This document shows positions 1-7,588 of a DNA stretch of 14,300 nucleotides, in pieces. The notes under the pieces were generated by a model. That model was not told the origin of the DNA. It was given only the letters and a program-made list of their open reading frames with translations, and made no database searches. The DNA comes from an uncultured Lachnospiraceae bacterium. GTDB lineage: Bacteria > Bacillota_A > Clostridia > Lachnospirales > Lachnospiraceae. The stretch is from NCBI GenBank assembly GCA_902773195.1, contig CACYDL010000159.1:1-14300 (forward strand), read 5' to 3'. The position numbers were made by a program, and so were the translations under genes. The first letter of the stretch is position 1; each line of letters starts with the position of its first letter.

Positions 1-1073
1 GGGTTTACCCGGAGGGCAGGTTTTCTCTTCACGTATTTCAGAAGCGCGCAGGGGCGTCTCGAGATGATGACGGACGGCTCCCCGGCCCCGAGTTCTTCCC
101 GGATGACAGCCTCACAGGCCTTCAGGTCGTACGGATCAATGACCGCTACCCGGTTGTATCCCATCGCGCGGCAGAGTGCCTCGAGGTCGATCTTTCCGGC
201 GGGGTCTCCCTTGATGTTGTAGCCCGTCGTCGGGTTCTGCTGGTGGCCGGTCATGCCGGTGATGGAGTTGTCCAGTATGATAACGGTGGAGTTGCTCTGG
301 TTGTAGGCGATGTTCGCCAGCCCGGTCATGCCGGAATGCATGAAGGTGGAGTCACCGATCACGCAGACCGTGTGTTTCTCAGATTCCTCTCCGCCCATCT
401 TGTTGAATCCGTGGATGGAGGATACGGAAGCGCCCATGCACAGGCAGAGTTCCATAGAGCCGAGCGGAGCCACGGCACCGAGCGTATAGCATCCGATATC
501 GCCGAGGACCGTGCAGCCGATCTTCATGCAGGACCGGCAGGTTTTGCATTTTTCGGGATCGACGCGGAGCGGCGGCTTCCTCTTCACGTACTTGAGGAGC
601 GCGCAGGGGCGTCTCGAGATGATGACGGAGGGCTCGGCGGCCGAAAGCTCCGCCTTGATGACCTCTTCGCAGGCGGCGAGATCGTAGGGATCCACGACGG
701 AGACGCGGCGGAAGCCCATGGAGCGGCAGAGCGCCTCGAGATCGATCTTGCCCGCCGGATCCCCCTTGATGTTGTATCCCGTGGTGGGGTTCTGCTGATG
801 GCCCGTCATTCCCGTGATGGAATTGTCGAGAATGATGACCGTCGAGTTGCTCTGGTTGTAGGCGACGTTGGCCAGTCCGGTCATGCCGGAGTGCATGAAG
901 GTGGAGTCGCCGATGACGCAGACCGTCCGGCTCTCGCTCTTCTCGCCGAGAACCTTGTTGAAGCCGTGAATGGCGGAGATGGAGGCGCCCATGCAGAGGG
1001 TCATCTCCATCGAGGCGAGGGGCGCCACGGCTCCCAGGGTGTAGCAGCCGATATCGCCCAGAACGGTGCAGCC
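1..1073 (-). repeat. In-frame 555-bp tandem duplication inside iorA (units 1073-519 and 518-1)
   Basis: On the minus strand the segment starting GCTVLGDIGC at 1073 recurs at 518, exactly 555 bp (185 codons) later, in the same frame. By eye the two copies differ at about 24 of some 173 aligned residues (roughly 86% identity). The core from the GDS motif through the GHQQNPTTGYN segment is almost invariant. Many synonymous codons differ, so this is not a fresh exact duplication. The junction falls where ferredoxin-domain MKIGC meets TPP-domain KKLGC, which share the near-identical DNA AAG(A/C)TCGGCTGCAC. The second copy is still running into the ferredoxin region when the window ends. Confidence 0.92.
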
Positions 1074-2132
1074 GAGCTTCTTGAGCGTGAAGAAGAGGCC
1101 CCTGTGGGGACATCCGGGGCACATGACCGGAGGACGCATCGGGAGAGCCTCCGTGAGGGCCCGCCCCTTCGGCACCTCCCGTCCGAGGGCTCCGGCGATG
1201 AGATTCTGGGAGAACTCCCCGCAGACGGGCAGAAGATCCTTGCCCTCAACGGCAAGACCCAGCGAGCGGATGTGGTTCTCCATGATGGGATCGAGCTCCT
1301 CGACGACGACCAGCCGGTCCACTTTTTCCGCGAAATCGCGGATCAGCTTCTCCGGAAGAGGATTGGCCATGCCGATCTTGAGGACGGAGACGGAGTCTCC
1401 GAAGACTTCCTTTACATACTGATAGGAGGTGGAGGAGGTCACGATGCCGATCTCCGTGCCGCCCATCTCCACGCGGTTGAGGGGCGACGTCTCGGCGTAT
1501 TCCCGGAGAAGCCGGGTGCGCTCCTCGATCACCGGATGCCTTTTCCTGGCGTTGCCCGGCATCATCACGTATTTCGCGATGTTTTTCTCGTAGGTCTTTT
1601 CCGGGACGCTGCGGTCGCCCGTGTCGACGACCGACTGGGAATGCGCCACGCGGGTGCACATCTTGATCAGGACCGGGGTGTCGAAGCGCTCGGAGAGCCC
1701 GTAGGCGAGCTTTGTGAATTCAAGGGCCTCCCGGGAATCCGAGGGCTCCAGCATCGGGAGCTTGGCCGCGATCGCGTGGTGGCGGGAATCCTGCTCGTTC
1801 TGCGAGGAGTGCATTCCCGCGTCGTCGGCGACGACGATGACGATGCCGGCGTTGACGCCCGTGTAGGACATGGTATAGAGGGGATCCGCGGCGACGTTGA
1901 GGCCCACGTGCTTCATGGCGCAGAAGGAGCGGCGGCCCGCCAGCGAGGCGCCGAAGGCGGCCTCCATGGCGACCTTCTCGTTCGGGGCCCATTCGCAGTA
2001 GACGTCGTCGTATTTTGCCAGTTCTTCGGTCACCTCGGTACTGGGGGTGCCGGGGTAGCTGGACGCGAAGCAGCATCCGGCTTCATAAAGACCTCGGGCA
2101 ACGGCCTTGTTGCCCAGCATGAGTTGTTTCAT
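1..2132 (-). CDS. iorA: Indolepyruvate:ferredoxin oxidoreductase alpha subunit with duplicated TPP domain (3' end beyond window)
   Basis: The enzyme oxidatively decarboxylates aryl pyruvates, which come from transamination of aromatic amino acids, to aryl-acetyl-CoA and passes electrons to ferredoxin; it normally works with IorB in the cytoplasm. The open frame runs uninterrupted for 710 codons to the window edge. The start is ATG 2132, preceded by AAAGGAAG with 8 nt spacing; another ATG at 2138 sits too close to that site. Visible parts: N-terminal pyrimidine-binding domain (SYPGTPSTE, residues 25-33), CPGCPHRG at 338-345, then the TPP diphosphate domain from residue 354 (GDS at 408, LDN ending at 437). 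A ferredoxin-like cysteine run follows (C529, C532, C535). At residue 539, instead of continuing the ferredoxin domain, the protein repeats the whole TPP domain (GDS at 593, LDN ending at 622). Family members are usually about 590-600 residues, so this one is clearly oversize. IorB would be expected further left. The family call is very secure; whether the duplicated protein is functional is unknown. Confidence 0.93.
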   Translation of the reverse strand, partial: MKQLMLGNKAVARGLYEAGCCFASSYPGTPSTEVTEELAKYDDVYCEWAPNEKVAMEAAFGASLAGRRSFCAMKHVGLNVAADPLYTMSYTGVNAGIVIVVADDAGMHSSQNEQDSRHHAIAAKLPMLEPSDSREALEFTKLAYGLSERFDTPVLIKMCTRVAHSQSVVDTGDRSVPEKTYEKNIAKYVMMPGNARKRHPVIEERTRLLREYAETSPLNRVEMGGTEIGIVTSSTSYQYVKEVFGDSVSVLKIGMANPLPEKLIRDFAEKVDRLVVVEELDPIMENHIRSLGLAVEGKDLLPVCGEFSQNLIAGALGREVPKGRALTEALPMRPPVMCPGCPHRGLFFTLKKLGCTVLGDIGCYTLGAVAPLASMEMTLCMGASISAIHGFNKVLGEKSESRTVCVIGDSTFMHSGMTGLANVAYNQSNSTVIILDNSITGMTGHQQNPTTGYNIKGDPAGKIDLEALCRSMGFRRVSVVDPYDLAACEEVIKAELSAAEPSVIISRRPCALLKYVKRKPPLRVDPEKCKTCRSCMKIGCTVLGDIGCYTLGAVAPLGSMELCLCMGASVSSIHGFNKMGGEESEKHTVCVIGDSTFMHSGMTGLANIAYNQSNSTVIILDNSITGMTGHQQNPTTGYNIKGDPAGKIDLEALCRAMGYNRVAVIDPYDLKACEAVIREELGAGEPSVIISRRPCALLKYVKRKPALRVN

Positions 2133-2247
2133 GAGCATTGCTTCCTTTCAGGCTGATAGATTGGGCTCGCACCGGCGCCGCCCGCTCCTGAGGCGCATGG
2201 CGGGGACCGTAAAATATCGGAAGGACATTTTCGCGTAGCTTTTATGA

Positions 2248-2276
2248 ATTTTAGCACAGTAAAGCGCCATTGTCAC
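2248..2276 (-). promoter_or_regulatory. Probable sigma-A promoter of iorA
   Basis: On the minus strand there is GTGACA (2276-2271), a 17-nt spacer and TAAAAT (2253-2248). Each hexamer matches the consensus at five of six positions. Transcription would begin near 2241, giving a leader of about 110 nt before the iorA start. This is a sequence match only. Confidence 0.6.
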
Positions 2277-2300
2277 ATATTTCCTTCAATGAAATAAAAA

Positions 2301-2318
2301 TCCGGGCTTTCCCCCGGA
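2301..2318. promoter_or_regulatory. Inverted repeat between the divergent promoters
   Basis: TCCGGG (2301-2306) and CCCGGA (2313-2318) form a perfect 6-bp inverted repeat around a 6-nt centre. It lies between the -35 boxes of the iorA promoter and the ligase promoter, a natural place for an operator acting on both. An A-run on its left means that, read on the minus strand, it resembles a short hairpin followed by T residues. A weak terminator or chance symmetry are alternatives. No regulator can be named. Confidence 0.35.
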
Positions 2319-2333
2319 AAACGTCACTGTGAA

Positions 2334-2363
2334 TTGACAAAAGGCGCCGCTTTCGCCTATAAT
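2334..2363 (+). promoter_or_regulatory. Strong sigma-A promoter of the acyl-CoA ligase
   Basis: TTGACA (2334-2339) and TATAAT (2358-2363) are both perfect consensus hexamers, separated by 18 nt. Transcription should begin near 2370, giving a leader of about 100 nt before the ligase ATG. An AGGCG/CGCCT inverted repeat (2342-2346 with 2354-2358) lies in the spacer. Confidence 0.82.
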
Positions 2364-2370
2364 GCTTTAG

Positions 2371-2388
2371 TGCGTTGGTGCGTTACGC
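2371..2388. promoter_or_regulatory. Possible operator: direct and inverted repeats at the ligase transcription start
   Basis: TGCGTT occurs twice, 8 bp apart (2371-2376 and 2379-2384). The second copy is part of the palindrome GCGTTACGC (2380-2388). This sits directly on the expected transcription start, where a repressor would block the very strong promoter upstream. It is short enough to be coincidence, and no regulator gene is visible nearby. Confidence 0.3.
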
Positions 2389-2426
2389 TTTAAACGGCAA
2401 AATAAGCGGCGCGGCGCACGCAAAAA

Positions 2427-2446
2427 CCGGCGGGAGGAGCCGCCGG
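2427..2446 (+). other. Leader hairpin exposing a Shine-Dalgarno-like loop
   Basis: CCGGCGG (2427-2433) pairs perfectly with CCGCCGG (2440-2446), leaving the six-base loop GAGGAG. The loop is a good ribosome-binding sequence and lies 7 nt before an ATG at 2447. There is no T-run after it, so it is not an intrinsic terminator. It may protect the mRNA 5' end or control translation of the small leader frame and the ligase. Confidence 0.55.
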
Positions 2447-2464
2447 ATGACGGAAAGGACATAG
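2447..2464 (+). CDS. Possible five-codon leader peptide upstream of the ligase
   Basis: ATG at 2447 opens the frame M-T-E-R-T followed by TAG at 2462-2464, three bases before the ligase start at 2468. The hairpin loop GGAGGAG ends 7 nt before this ATG, a normal ribosome-binding distance. Ribosomes ending here would be placed on the ligase start, suggesting translational coupling. The frame is very short and not rich in any one amino acid, so classical attenuation is not indicated, and chance is a real possibility. Confidence 0.3.
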   Translation: MTERT

Positions 2465-2467
2465 TCT

Positions 2468-4099
2468 ATGCCAATCACAGATCTGCTTGAGAGAAACAGC
2501 AAGCTGTACGGTAACGAAGTGGCCCTCGTGGAGATCAACCCGGAGATCAGGGAGGAGCAGCGCGTCACATGGAAGGAGTACGAACTGATCCAGCCCACCT
2601 CCTCCGCCTACTACCGACGCCAGATCACCTGGTCCGTCTTCGACGAGAAGGCGAACCGCGTCGCGAACATGCTTCTGGAGCACGGCATCTCCAAGGGACA
2701 GAAATGCGCCGTCCTCCTGATGAACTGCCTGGAGTGGCTGCCGATCTATTTCGGCATCCTCAAATCCGGGGCGATCGTCGTTCCCCTCAATTTCCGTTTC
2801 ACCGCCGAGGAGATCGACTACTGCCTGAACCTCGCGGACTGCGACGTCGTCTTCTACGGGCCGGAGTTCATCGGGCGCATCGAGACCATCGCGTCCCATC
2901 TCCGCGACAAGCTGCTGTACTTCGTCGGCGATTCCTGTCCCTCCTACGCGGAGGACTACTACCGAGCGGCCTCAAACAGCTCCTCCAACGCGCCGAAGGT
3001 GCTGATCATGGACAGCGACAACGGAGCCATCTATTACTCCTCCGGCACTACCGGCTTCCCGAAGGCCATCCTCCTCAAGCACGAGGCGCTGTCGCAGGCG
3101 GCCGAGATGGAATCCATCCACCATGAGACCACCAGGGACGACTGCTTCCTCTGCATTCCGCCTCTCTATCACACCGGCGCCACCATGCACTGGTTCGGCT
3201 CTCTCTTCACCGGGAGCCGGGGCGTGCTCCTCAAGGGACATTCGCCGGAATCGATCTTCCGGGCGGTATCCGAGGAGCGGTGCACCATCGTGTGGCTGCT
3301 CGTCCCCTGGGCGCAGGACATCCTGGCGGCCCTCGAGAGGGGAGAGCTCCGGATGGAGGACTACCACCTCGAGCAGTGGAGGCTCATGCATATCGGCGCC
3401 CAGCCGGTGCCGCCCAGCCTGATCCGGCACTGGCTTGAGTATTTCCCGCATCACAAATACGACACCAACTACGGGCTCAGCGAGTCCACGGGACCGGGGT
3501 GCGTCCACCTCGGAATGGAGAACGTCCGCAAGGTCGGGGCCATCGGCGTGCCCGGCTACAAGTGGAAGGCCAAGATCGTCGGCGAGGACGGGGAAGTGGT
3601 CCCCGACGGCGAGGTCGGCGAGCTCTGCGTGAAAGGGCGCGGGGTCATGGTGGAGTACTACCACGATCCGGAGGCCACCGCGGAGGTGCTCAGGGACGGC
3701 TGGCTCCACACGGGGGACATGGCCAGGAAGGACGAGGACGGCTTCATCTTCCTCGTGGACCGCAAGAAGGACGTCATCATCTCCGGAGGAGAGAATCTCT
3801 ACCCGGTCCAGATCGAATCCTTCCTGGCGGCTCATCCGAAGATTCACGACGTCGCCGTGATCGGCCTTCCGGACAAGCGTCTCGGGGAAATCGCCGCCGC
3901 TATCATCCAGGTGAAGGAAGGAATGTCCCTGACGGAGGAGGAGGTCGACCGCTTCTGCGTGGACCTTCCCCGCTACAAGCGTCCCAGGAAGATCATCTTC
4001 GCGGAGGTCCTCCGGAACCCGACCGGCAAGATCGACAAGCCGCGTCTGAGGGAGCGGTATCACAGCACGAGGCTGGTCGAGGAGCAGAACAAGGGATGA
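2468..4099 (+). CDS. AMP-forming acyl-CoA ligase (ANL superfamily)
   Basis: The enzyme activates a carboxylic acid with ATP to an acyl-adenylate and then a CoA thioester, in the cytoplasm. Its 543 residues hold the full set of ANL core motifs in order: phosphate-binding SSGTTGFPK at 191-199, NYGLSES at 334-340, GWLHTGD at 411-417, the hinge DRKKDVIISGGENLYP at 431-446, and NPTGKIDK at 517-524 with the catalytic lysine K521. The start ATG 2468 follows GGAAAGGA with 8 nt spacing. A strong promoter lies about 100 nt upstream. The gene is divergent from iorA and 115 bp ahead of the symporter. The substrate cannot be read from the sequence; given the neighbour, an aryl- or short-chain carboxylate is a reasonable guess. 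It is not the shorter PaaK-type phenylacetate ligase often found beside iorA. Confidence 0.9.
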   Translation: MPITDLLERNSKLYGNEVALVEINPEIREEQRVTWKEYELIQPTSSAYYRRQITWSVFDEKANRVANMLLEHGISKGQKCAVLLMNCLEWLPIYFGILKSGAIVVPLNFRFTAEEIDYCLNLADCDVVFYGPEFIGRIETIASHLRDKLLYFVGDSCPSYAEDYYRAASNSSSNAPKVLIMDSDNGAIYYSSGTTGFPKAILLKHEALSQAAEMESIHHETTRDDCFLCIPPLYHTGATMHWFGSLFTGSRGVLLKGHSPESIFRAVSEERCTIVWLLVPWAQDILAALERGELRMEDYHLEQWRLMHIGAQPVPPSLIRHWLEYFPHHKYDTNYGLSESTGPGCVHLGMENVRKVGAIGVPGYKWKAKIVGEDGEVVPDGEVGELCVKGRGVMVEYYHDPEATAEVLRDGWLHTGDMARKDEDGFIFLVDRKKDVIISGGENLYPVQIESFLAAHPKIHDVAVIGLPDKRLGEIAAAIIQVKEGMSLTEEEVDRFCVDLPRYKRPRKIIFAEVLRNPTGKIDKPRLRERYHSTRLVEEQNKG

Positions 4100-4122
4100 G
4101 AGTCCGGCTTATACGCAGAGGC

Positions 4123-4151
4123 CGTCCGGGCTGACAATCATCCCGGGGACG
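4123..4151 (+). other. Hairpin in the ligase-symporter gap
   Basis: CGTCCGGG (4123-4130) can pair with CCC (4142-4144) and GGACG (4147-4151), giving an 8-bp stem with a two-base bulge and an 11-nt loop. No T-run follows, so it is more likely an RNA-processing or stabilising element than a terminator. The two flanking genes could therefore share a transcript. Confidence 0.35.
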
Positions 4152-4214
4152 CGCTGCCGCTGCGATACCATAAGGCGGCTGTGACATTTTCATTTATTTC
4201 AGGAAGGAGCAGTA

Positions 4215-5741
4215 ATGAGCGGAACGCAAATTGCCATGATGGCAGCGATGGTCGTGTACCTGTTCGGCATGCTGGGAATCGGCATCAAGCTGTCGCAGAA
4301 GAATGAAACAGTCGGAGACTTCTATCTGGGCGGAAGAAAGCTCGGCCCGCTGGTCACCGCCATGAGCGCGGAGGCGTCGGACATGAGCAGCTGGCTTCTG
4401 ATGGGGCTCCCCGGCGTCGCCTATCTGTCGGGATGCGCGGACGCCGGCTGGACGGCGATCGGCCTGGCGGTCGGCACCTACCTCAACTGGCTGATCGTCG
4501 CGAAAAAGCTTCGCAGATATACGGAGACCACGGGAGCGATCACGCTGCCGGAGTTCTTTTCCAGCCGGTACGGCGACAGAAGACATGTCCTGACCCTGAT
4601 CGCCGCCGTGTGGATCATCGTATTCTTCGTGCCCTACACGGCCTCCGGGTTCGCCGCCTGCGGCAAGCTTTTCAACAGCCTCTTCGGCATGGACTATCAC
4701 GCCGCGATGATCATCAGCGCCATCGTCATCATGTTCTACACCTCGATGGGCGGCTTTCTGGCCGCCTCCACGACGGACTTTATCCAGTCGATCGTCATGT
4801 CGGTCGCGCTGCTGGTGGTCCTGTTCTTCGGCATCGGCAAGGCGGGAGGCTGGGCCAACGTCATAGCGAACGCCAGGTCCCTGCCCGGCTATCTGGGCAT
4901 GACGACCTCCTACAGCCCGGCGGAGGGAACCTCCGTGACCTACTCGTTCCTCACCATCGCCTCGACCATGGCCTGGGGACTCGGCTATTTCGGCATGCCG
5001 CACATCCTTCTCCGCTTCATGGCCATCGAGAATGACAAAAAGCTCAGGCTGTCCAGAAGAGTGGCGACGGTCTGGGTCGTGATCTCCATGACGGCCGCCG
5101 TGGTCATCGGCATCGTGGGCCTCGGCATGACGAGCCATGGCGTCGTAAAGGCGCTCGAGGGCTCTGCCTCCGAGACCATCGTCGTCGAGATCGCCCAGCT
5201 GCTTTCCACCTACGGGATTCCGGCGGCTCTGGTGGCGGGCGTGGTCCTCTCGGGCATTCTCGCCTCCACCATGTCGACCTCGGACTCCCAGCTGCTGGCC
5301 GCCTCGTCCTCGGTGTCCAACGATATCCTGATGAAGTTCTTCGGGATCCGGCTCAGCAACAGAAAGTCGCTGCTGATCTCGCGGATCAGTCTGATCCTCA
5401 TCGCCGTCATCGGCATCTTCCTCGCGTGGGACAGCTCCAGCTCGGTATTCCAGATCGTGTCCTTCGCCTGGGGCGGCTTCGGCGCCTCCTTCGGACCGGT
5501 GGTTCTTCTGGCCCTCTTCTGGAGACGCTCCAACAAATACGGGGCCATCGCCGGCATGCTGAGCGGCGGCGTGATGATTTTCGTCTGGAAATATCTCATC
5601 AAGCCCGTCGGCGGCGTCTGGGGGATCTACGAGCTGCTTCCGGCCTTCCTCGTCGCCCTCTGCGTCAACGTGATCGTGAGCCTGATCACGCCCGCTCCGG
5701 AGAAGCAGGTGACCGAGGTCTACGACCGCGTGAAGGGCTGA
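4215..5741 (+). CDS. putP: Sodium/solute symporter, PutP-like (sodium:proline type)
   Basis: This is an inner-membrane carrier of the SSS family that imports a solute, most likely proline, driven by the sodium gradient. Its 508 residues are close to the roughly 500 of characterised PutP, and it is hydrophobic with many membrane segments. LGGRKLGPLVTAMSAEASDM (38-57) contains D56, equivalent to the sodium-binding aspartate of E. coli PutP. LGYFGMPHILLRFMAI (256-271) is a PutP hallmark. MST at 353-355 in ILASTMSTSDSQLLAASSS matches the serine/threonine sodium ligands of the late helix. ATG 4215 follows AGGAAGGAG at close to ideal distance. It lies downstream of the acyl-CoA ligase and is followed by a terminator. 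Substrate assignment within the SSS family is less certain than the family itself. Confidence 0.88.
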   Translation: MSGTQIAMMAAMVVYLFGMLGIGIKLSQKNETVGDFYLGGRKLGPLVTAMSAEASDMSSWLLMGLPGVAYLSGCADAGWTAIGLAVGTYLNWLIVAKKLRRYTETTGAITLPEFFSSRYGDRRHVLTLIAAVWIIVFFVPYTASGFAACGKLFNSLFGMDYHAAMIISAIVIMFYTSMGGFLAASTTDFIQSIVMSVALLVVLFFGIGKAGGWANVIANARSLPGYLGMTTSYSPAEGTSVTYSFLTIASTMAWGLGYFGMPHILLRFMAIENDKKLRLSRRVATVWVVISMTAAVVIGIVGLGMTSHGVVKALEGSASETIVVEIAQLLSTYGIPAALVAGVVLSGILASTMSTSDSQLLAASSSVSNDILMKFFGIRLSNRKSLLISRISLILIAVIGIFLAWDSSSSVFQIVSFAWGGFGASFGPVVLLALFWRRSNKYGAIAGMLSGGVMIFVWKYLIKPVGGVWGIYELLPAFLVALCVNVIVSLITPAPEKQVTEVYDRVKG

Positions 5742-5787
5742 TGCGCCGCACCTGCGGACCCGTCCGTAAATAAAAGAATACAGACAG

Positions 5788-5828
5788 AAAGAGCGCGTCC
5801 TTCCCCGTCAGGAGGGACGTGCTTCTTT
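5788..5828 (+). terminator. Hairpin terminator after the symporter
   Basis: AAAGA plus GCGCGTCC (5788-5800) pairs with GGACGTGC plus TCTTT (5815-5828), allowing one bulged T and one G-T pair, around a 14-nt loop. The right arm ends in the T-rich TTCTTTG, and A residues precede the left arm. It lies 46 bp after the symporter stop. The T-run is short, so termination may be incomplete. Confidence 0.65.
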
Positions 5829-5950
5829 GTACCGGAAGAGGGGGCCGCGGCGGCCGCTTCTTTCCGCGGGATATTTTCAAACATGTCTGTTTATGATAAA
5901 GTAAAGGTGAGTAACAACACCCTGCGCTACGGAAAGTATGAGGTGACAAA

Positions 5951-7567
5951 ATGAAGAAGGTATGGAGATGGCTGCTTACTGTGGCGGCGCTGTCGGCGGC
6001 AGCGGTTCTGTCGACGGTATCCGCGTCCGCCTACGAAACCGTATTCCGCTATCCCGCAGGAAGCGGAACCATGCTCCAGGTGGATTACGACGCTTCCGAC
6101 AAGACGCTGTATATCTCCGGCGCCGGCGACGGCGTGACGCTGGACGACAGGGACAATCTCAATTTCTGGGCGAATCACCTGGTCACTCCCTGGTACAAGT
6201 ACCGCAACGTGGTCAAAAAGATACGCTTCAGACGAGGCGTCAGGACGGTTCTTCCCGGCTATTTCGAGGATTTCTCCCAACTCACCGAGGTCTATATCCC
6301 GGAGACAGTCACCAAGATCTACACCGAGGTCTTTGACAACTGCCCGAAGCTCAGCAAGGTCTACTACGAGGGGACGGACCAGGCGAAGAACCAGATCGAG
6401 ATCTATGACAACACGCTCTATGACAAGCGGCCGGACACGTCCTTCTGGAGGAGCCTGGAGAAGAATTCCGCGGGCTGCCGGTATTACTCCCTGACCGACA
6501 GCGTCCTGAGTCTCAACGGCACCAGATTCAGCGTCATCCGCACGGCCCTTTTCCAGGAGTACGAGCTGGGGAATATAAACGGAAGATCCTGGGACAACGA
6601 CGTCTGGGATTTCGATCTGGACACGGACGGGGAATACGACATTTCCGTGACGCTCCAGTGGTCCCCCTCCGGGTATTATCTGAACTCGGGCGAACTGAAA
6701 ACACTGGAGACGGCCTCCGTCGACCGCTGGACGCTGGAGGCCGACGAGGAATACAGGGACTTCTGCCTGGATACGCGGCAGTACTTCAGCAGAAGCATCA
6801 CCGTCGCCCTGTTCGAGTACGTGGAACTCAGCGAGGAATGCACCTTCTCGCTGAAGAACGTCAGAGACTACACCTACACGGGCAGCCAGATCCGTCCCGC
6901 CACGGTACTGAAATACGGCTCGAAGACGCTGATCAAGGGGACGAACTACGTCATCTGCTCCTACCGGTACAATATCAACGCGGGAACCGCCCAGATCACG
7001 GCGCTGGGCAAGGGCCGATACACCGGAAAGATCTCGACGACCTTCCGGATCGTTCCCAAGAAGGTCACGCCCGTGATCAAGGTCAAAAAACAGGCGGTAT
7101 ACAGCGGCGCCTATGAGAAGCCGGTTCTGGAGGTGACCGCCGACGGCAAGGTTCTGGCTTCCTCCGCTTACGGCATCAGCGTGATCTCCGGAGGCAGGAT
7201 CGTCGGACCCTCCAAAGCGAAGGTCACGCTGAAGGGCAACTATTCCGGCAGCGCGGCGGTCAGCTACAAGGTGCTTCCGCGTCCGACGAAGATCACCGCC
7301 CTGGCGGGAGGCGCGAAGAGCCTGGTCATCCGGTGGACCGCCGTCTCGCCGCAGACCAACGGCTACGAGGTTCAGATCGCGAGGGACAAGTCCTTCAAGC
7401 AGTTACTGAAAAAACGCAATATCGCAAAGCCCGCCATCGTCAGGCTCAATCAGACGGAGCTTCCCGCGAAGACGGCCTGTTACGTCCGGATCAGGACGTA
7501 CAAGATCCGCAGCGGGGTCAAGTACTACTCCTCCTGGTCCGCGGCGGTATCGGCTTCCACGAAATAA
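5951..7567 (+). CDS. Secreted surface protein: LRR segment, beta-grasp-like repeats, FN3-like C terminus
   Basis: This 538-residue exported protein is probably exposed at the cell surface and may act in adhesion or host-glycan interaction; its function is not known. The N terminus is a typical signal peptide (MKKVWRWLL, hydrophobic core, cleavage after SASA near residue 27). A BspA-type leucine-rich segment is visible around 85-142 (LTEVYIPETVTKIYTEVFDN). An acidic DLDTDGEYD loop at 222-230 resembles a calcium-binding loop. Two beta-rich repeats of the MBG/YDG type occupy about 297-368 and 373-442 (YTYTGSQIRP and AVYSGAYEKP start them). An FN3-like domain fills 445-538, ending SWSAAVSASTK. 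No LPXTG sorting signal or C-terminal membrane helix is seen, so anchoring is unclear. ATG 5951 follows GAGGTGA. The dehydrogenase gene begins 21 bp downstream, suggesting one transcript. Confidence 0.75.
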   Translation: MKKVWRWLLTVAALSAAAVLSTVSASAYETVFRYPAGSGTMLQVDYDASDKTLYISGAGDGVTLDDRDNLNFWANHLVTPWYKYRNVVKKIRFRRGVRTVLPGYFEDFSQLTEVYIPETVTKIYTEVFDNCPKLSKVYYEGTDQAKNQIEIYDNTLYDKRPDTSFWRSLEKNSAGCRYYSLTDSVLSLNGTRFSVIRTALFQEYELGNINGRSWDNDVWDFDLDTDGEYDISVTLQWSPSGYYLNSGELKTLETASVDRWTLEADEEYRDFCLDTRQYFSRSITVALFEYVELSEECTFSLKNVRDYTYTGSQIRPATVLKYGSKTLIKGTNYVICSYRYNINAGTAQITALGKGRYTGKISTTFRIVPKKVTPVIKVKKQAVYSGAYEKPVLEVTADGKVLASSAYGISVISGGRIVGPSKAKVTLKGNYSGSAAVSYKVLPRPTKITALAGGAKSLVIRWTAVSPQTNGYEVQIARDKSFKQLLKKRNIAKPAIVRLNQTELPAKTACYVRIRTYKIRSGVKYYSSWSAAVSASTK

Positions 7568-7588
7568 CCGGCGGACGGAGAGGCGTAC

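Noticed and set aside
243..2156. A 637-codon open frame on the plus strand opposite iorA
   Set aside because: It mirrors iorA codon bias: a GC-rich coding frame often leaves the antisense frame open. Its translation is low-complexity (G, D, H, A, R rich), lacks domains, and repeats only because iorA is duplicated.
2972..4063. A 363-codon minus-strand frame opposite the acyl-CoA ligase
   Set aside because: The plus-strand frame has every ANL motif; the antisense product is compositionally biased and has no homologous features.
4194..5138. A 314-codon minus-strand frame opposite the symporter
   Set aside because: Very rich in H, D, G and R, as expected from the complement of hydrophobic transmembrane codons; the symporter is unambiguous.
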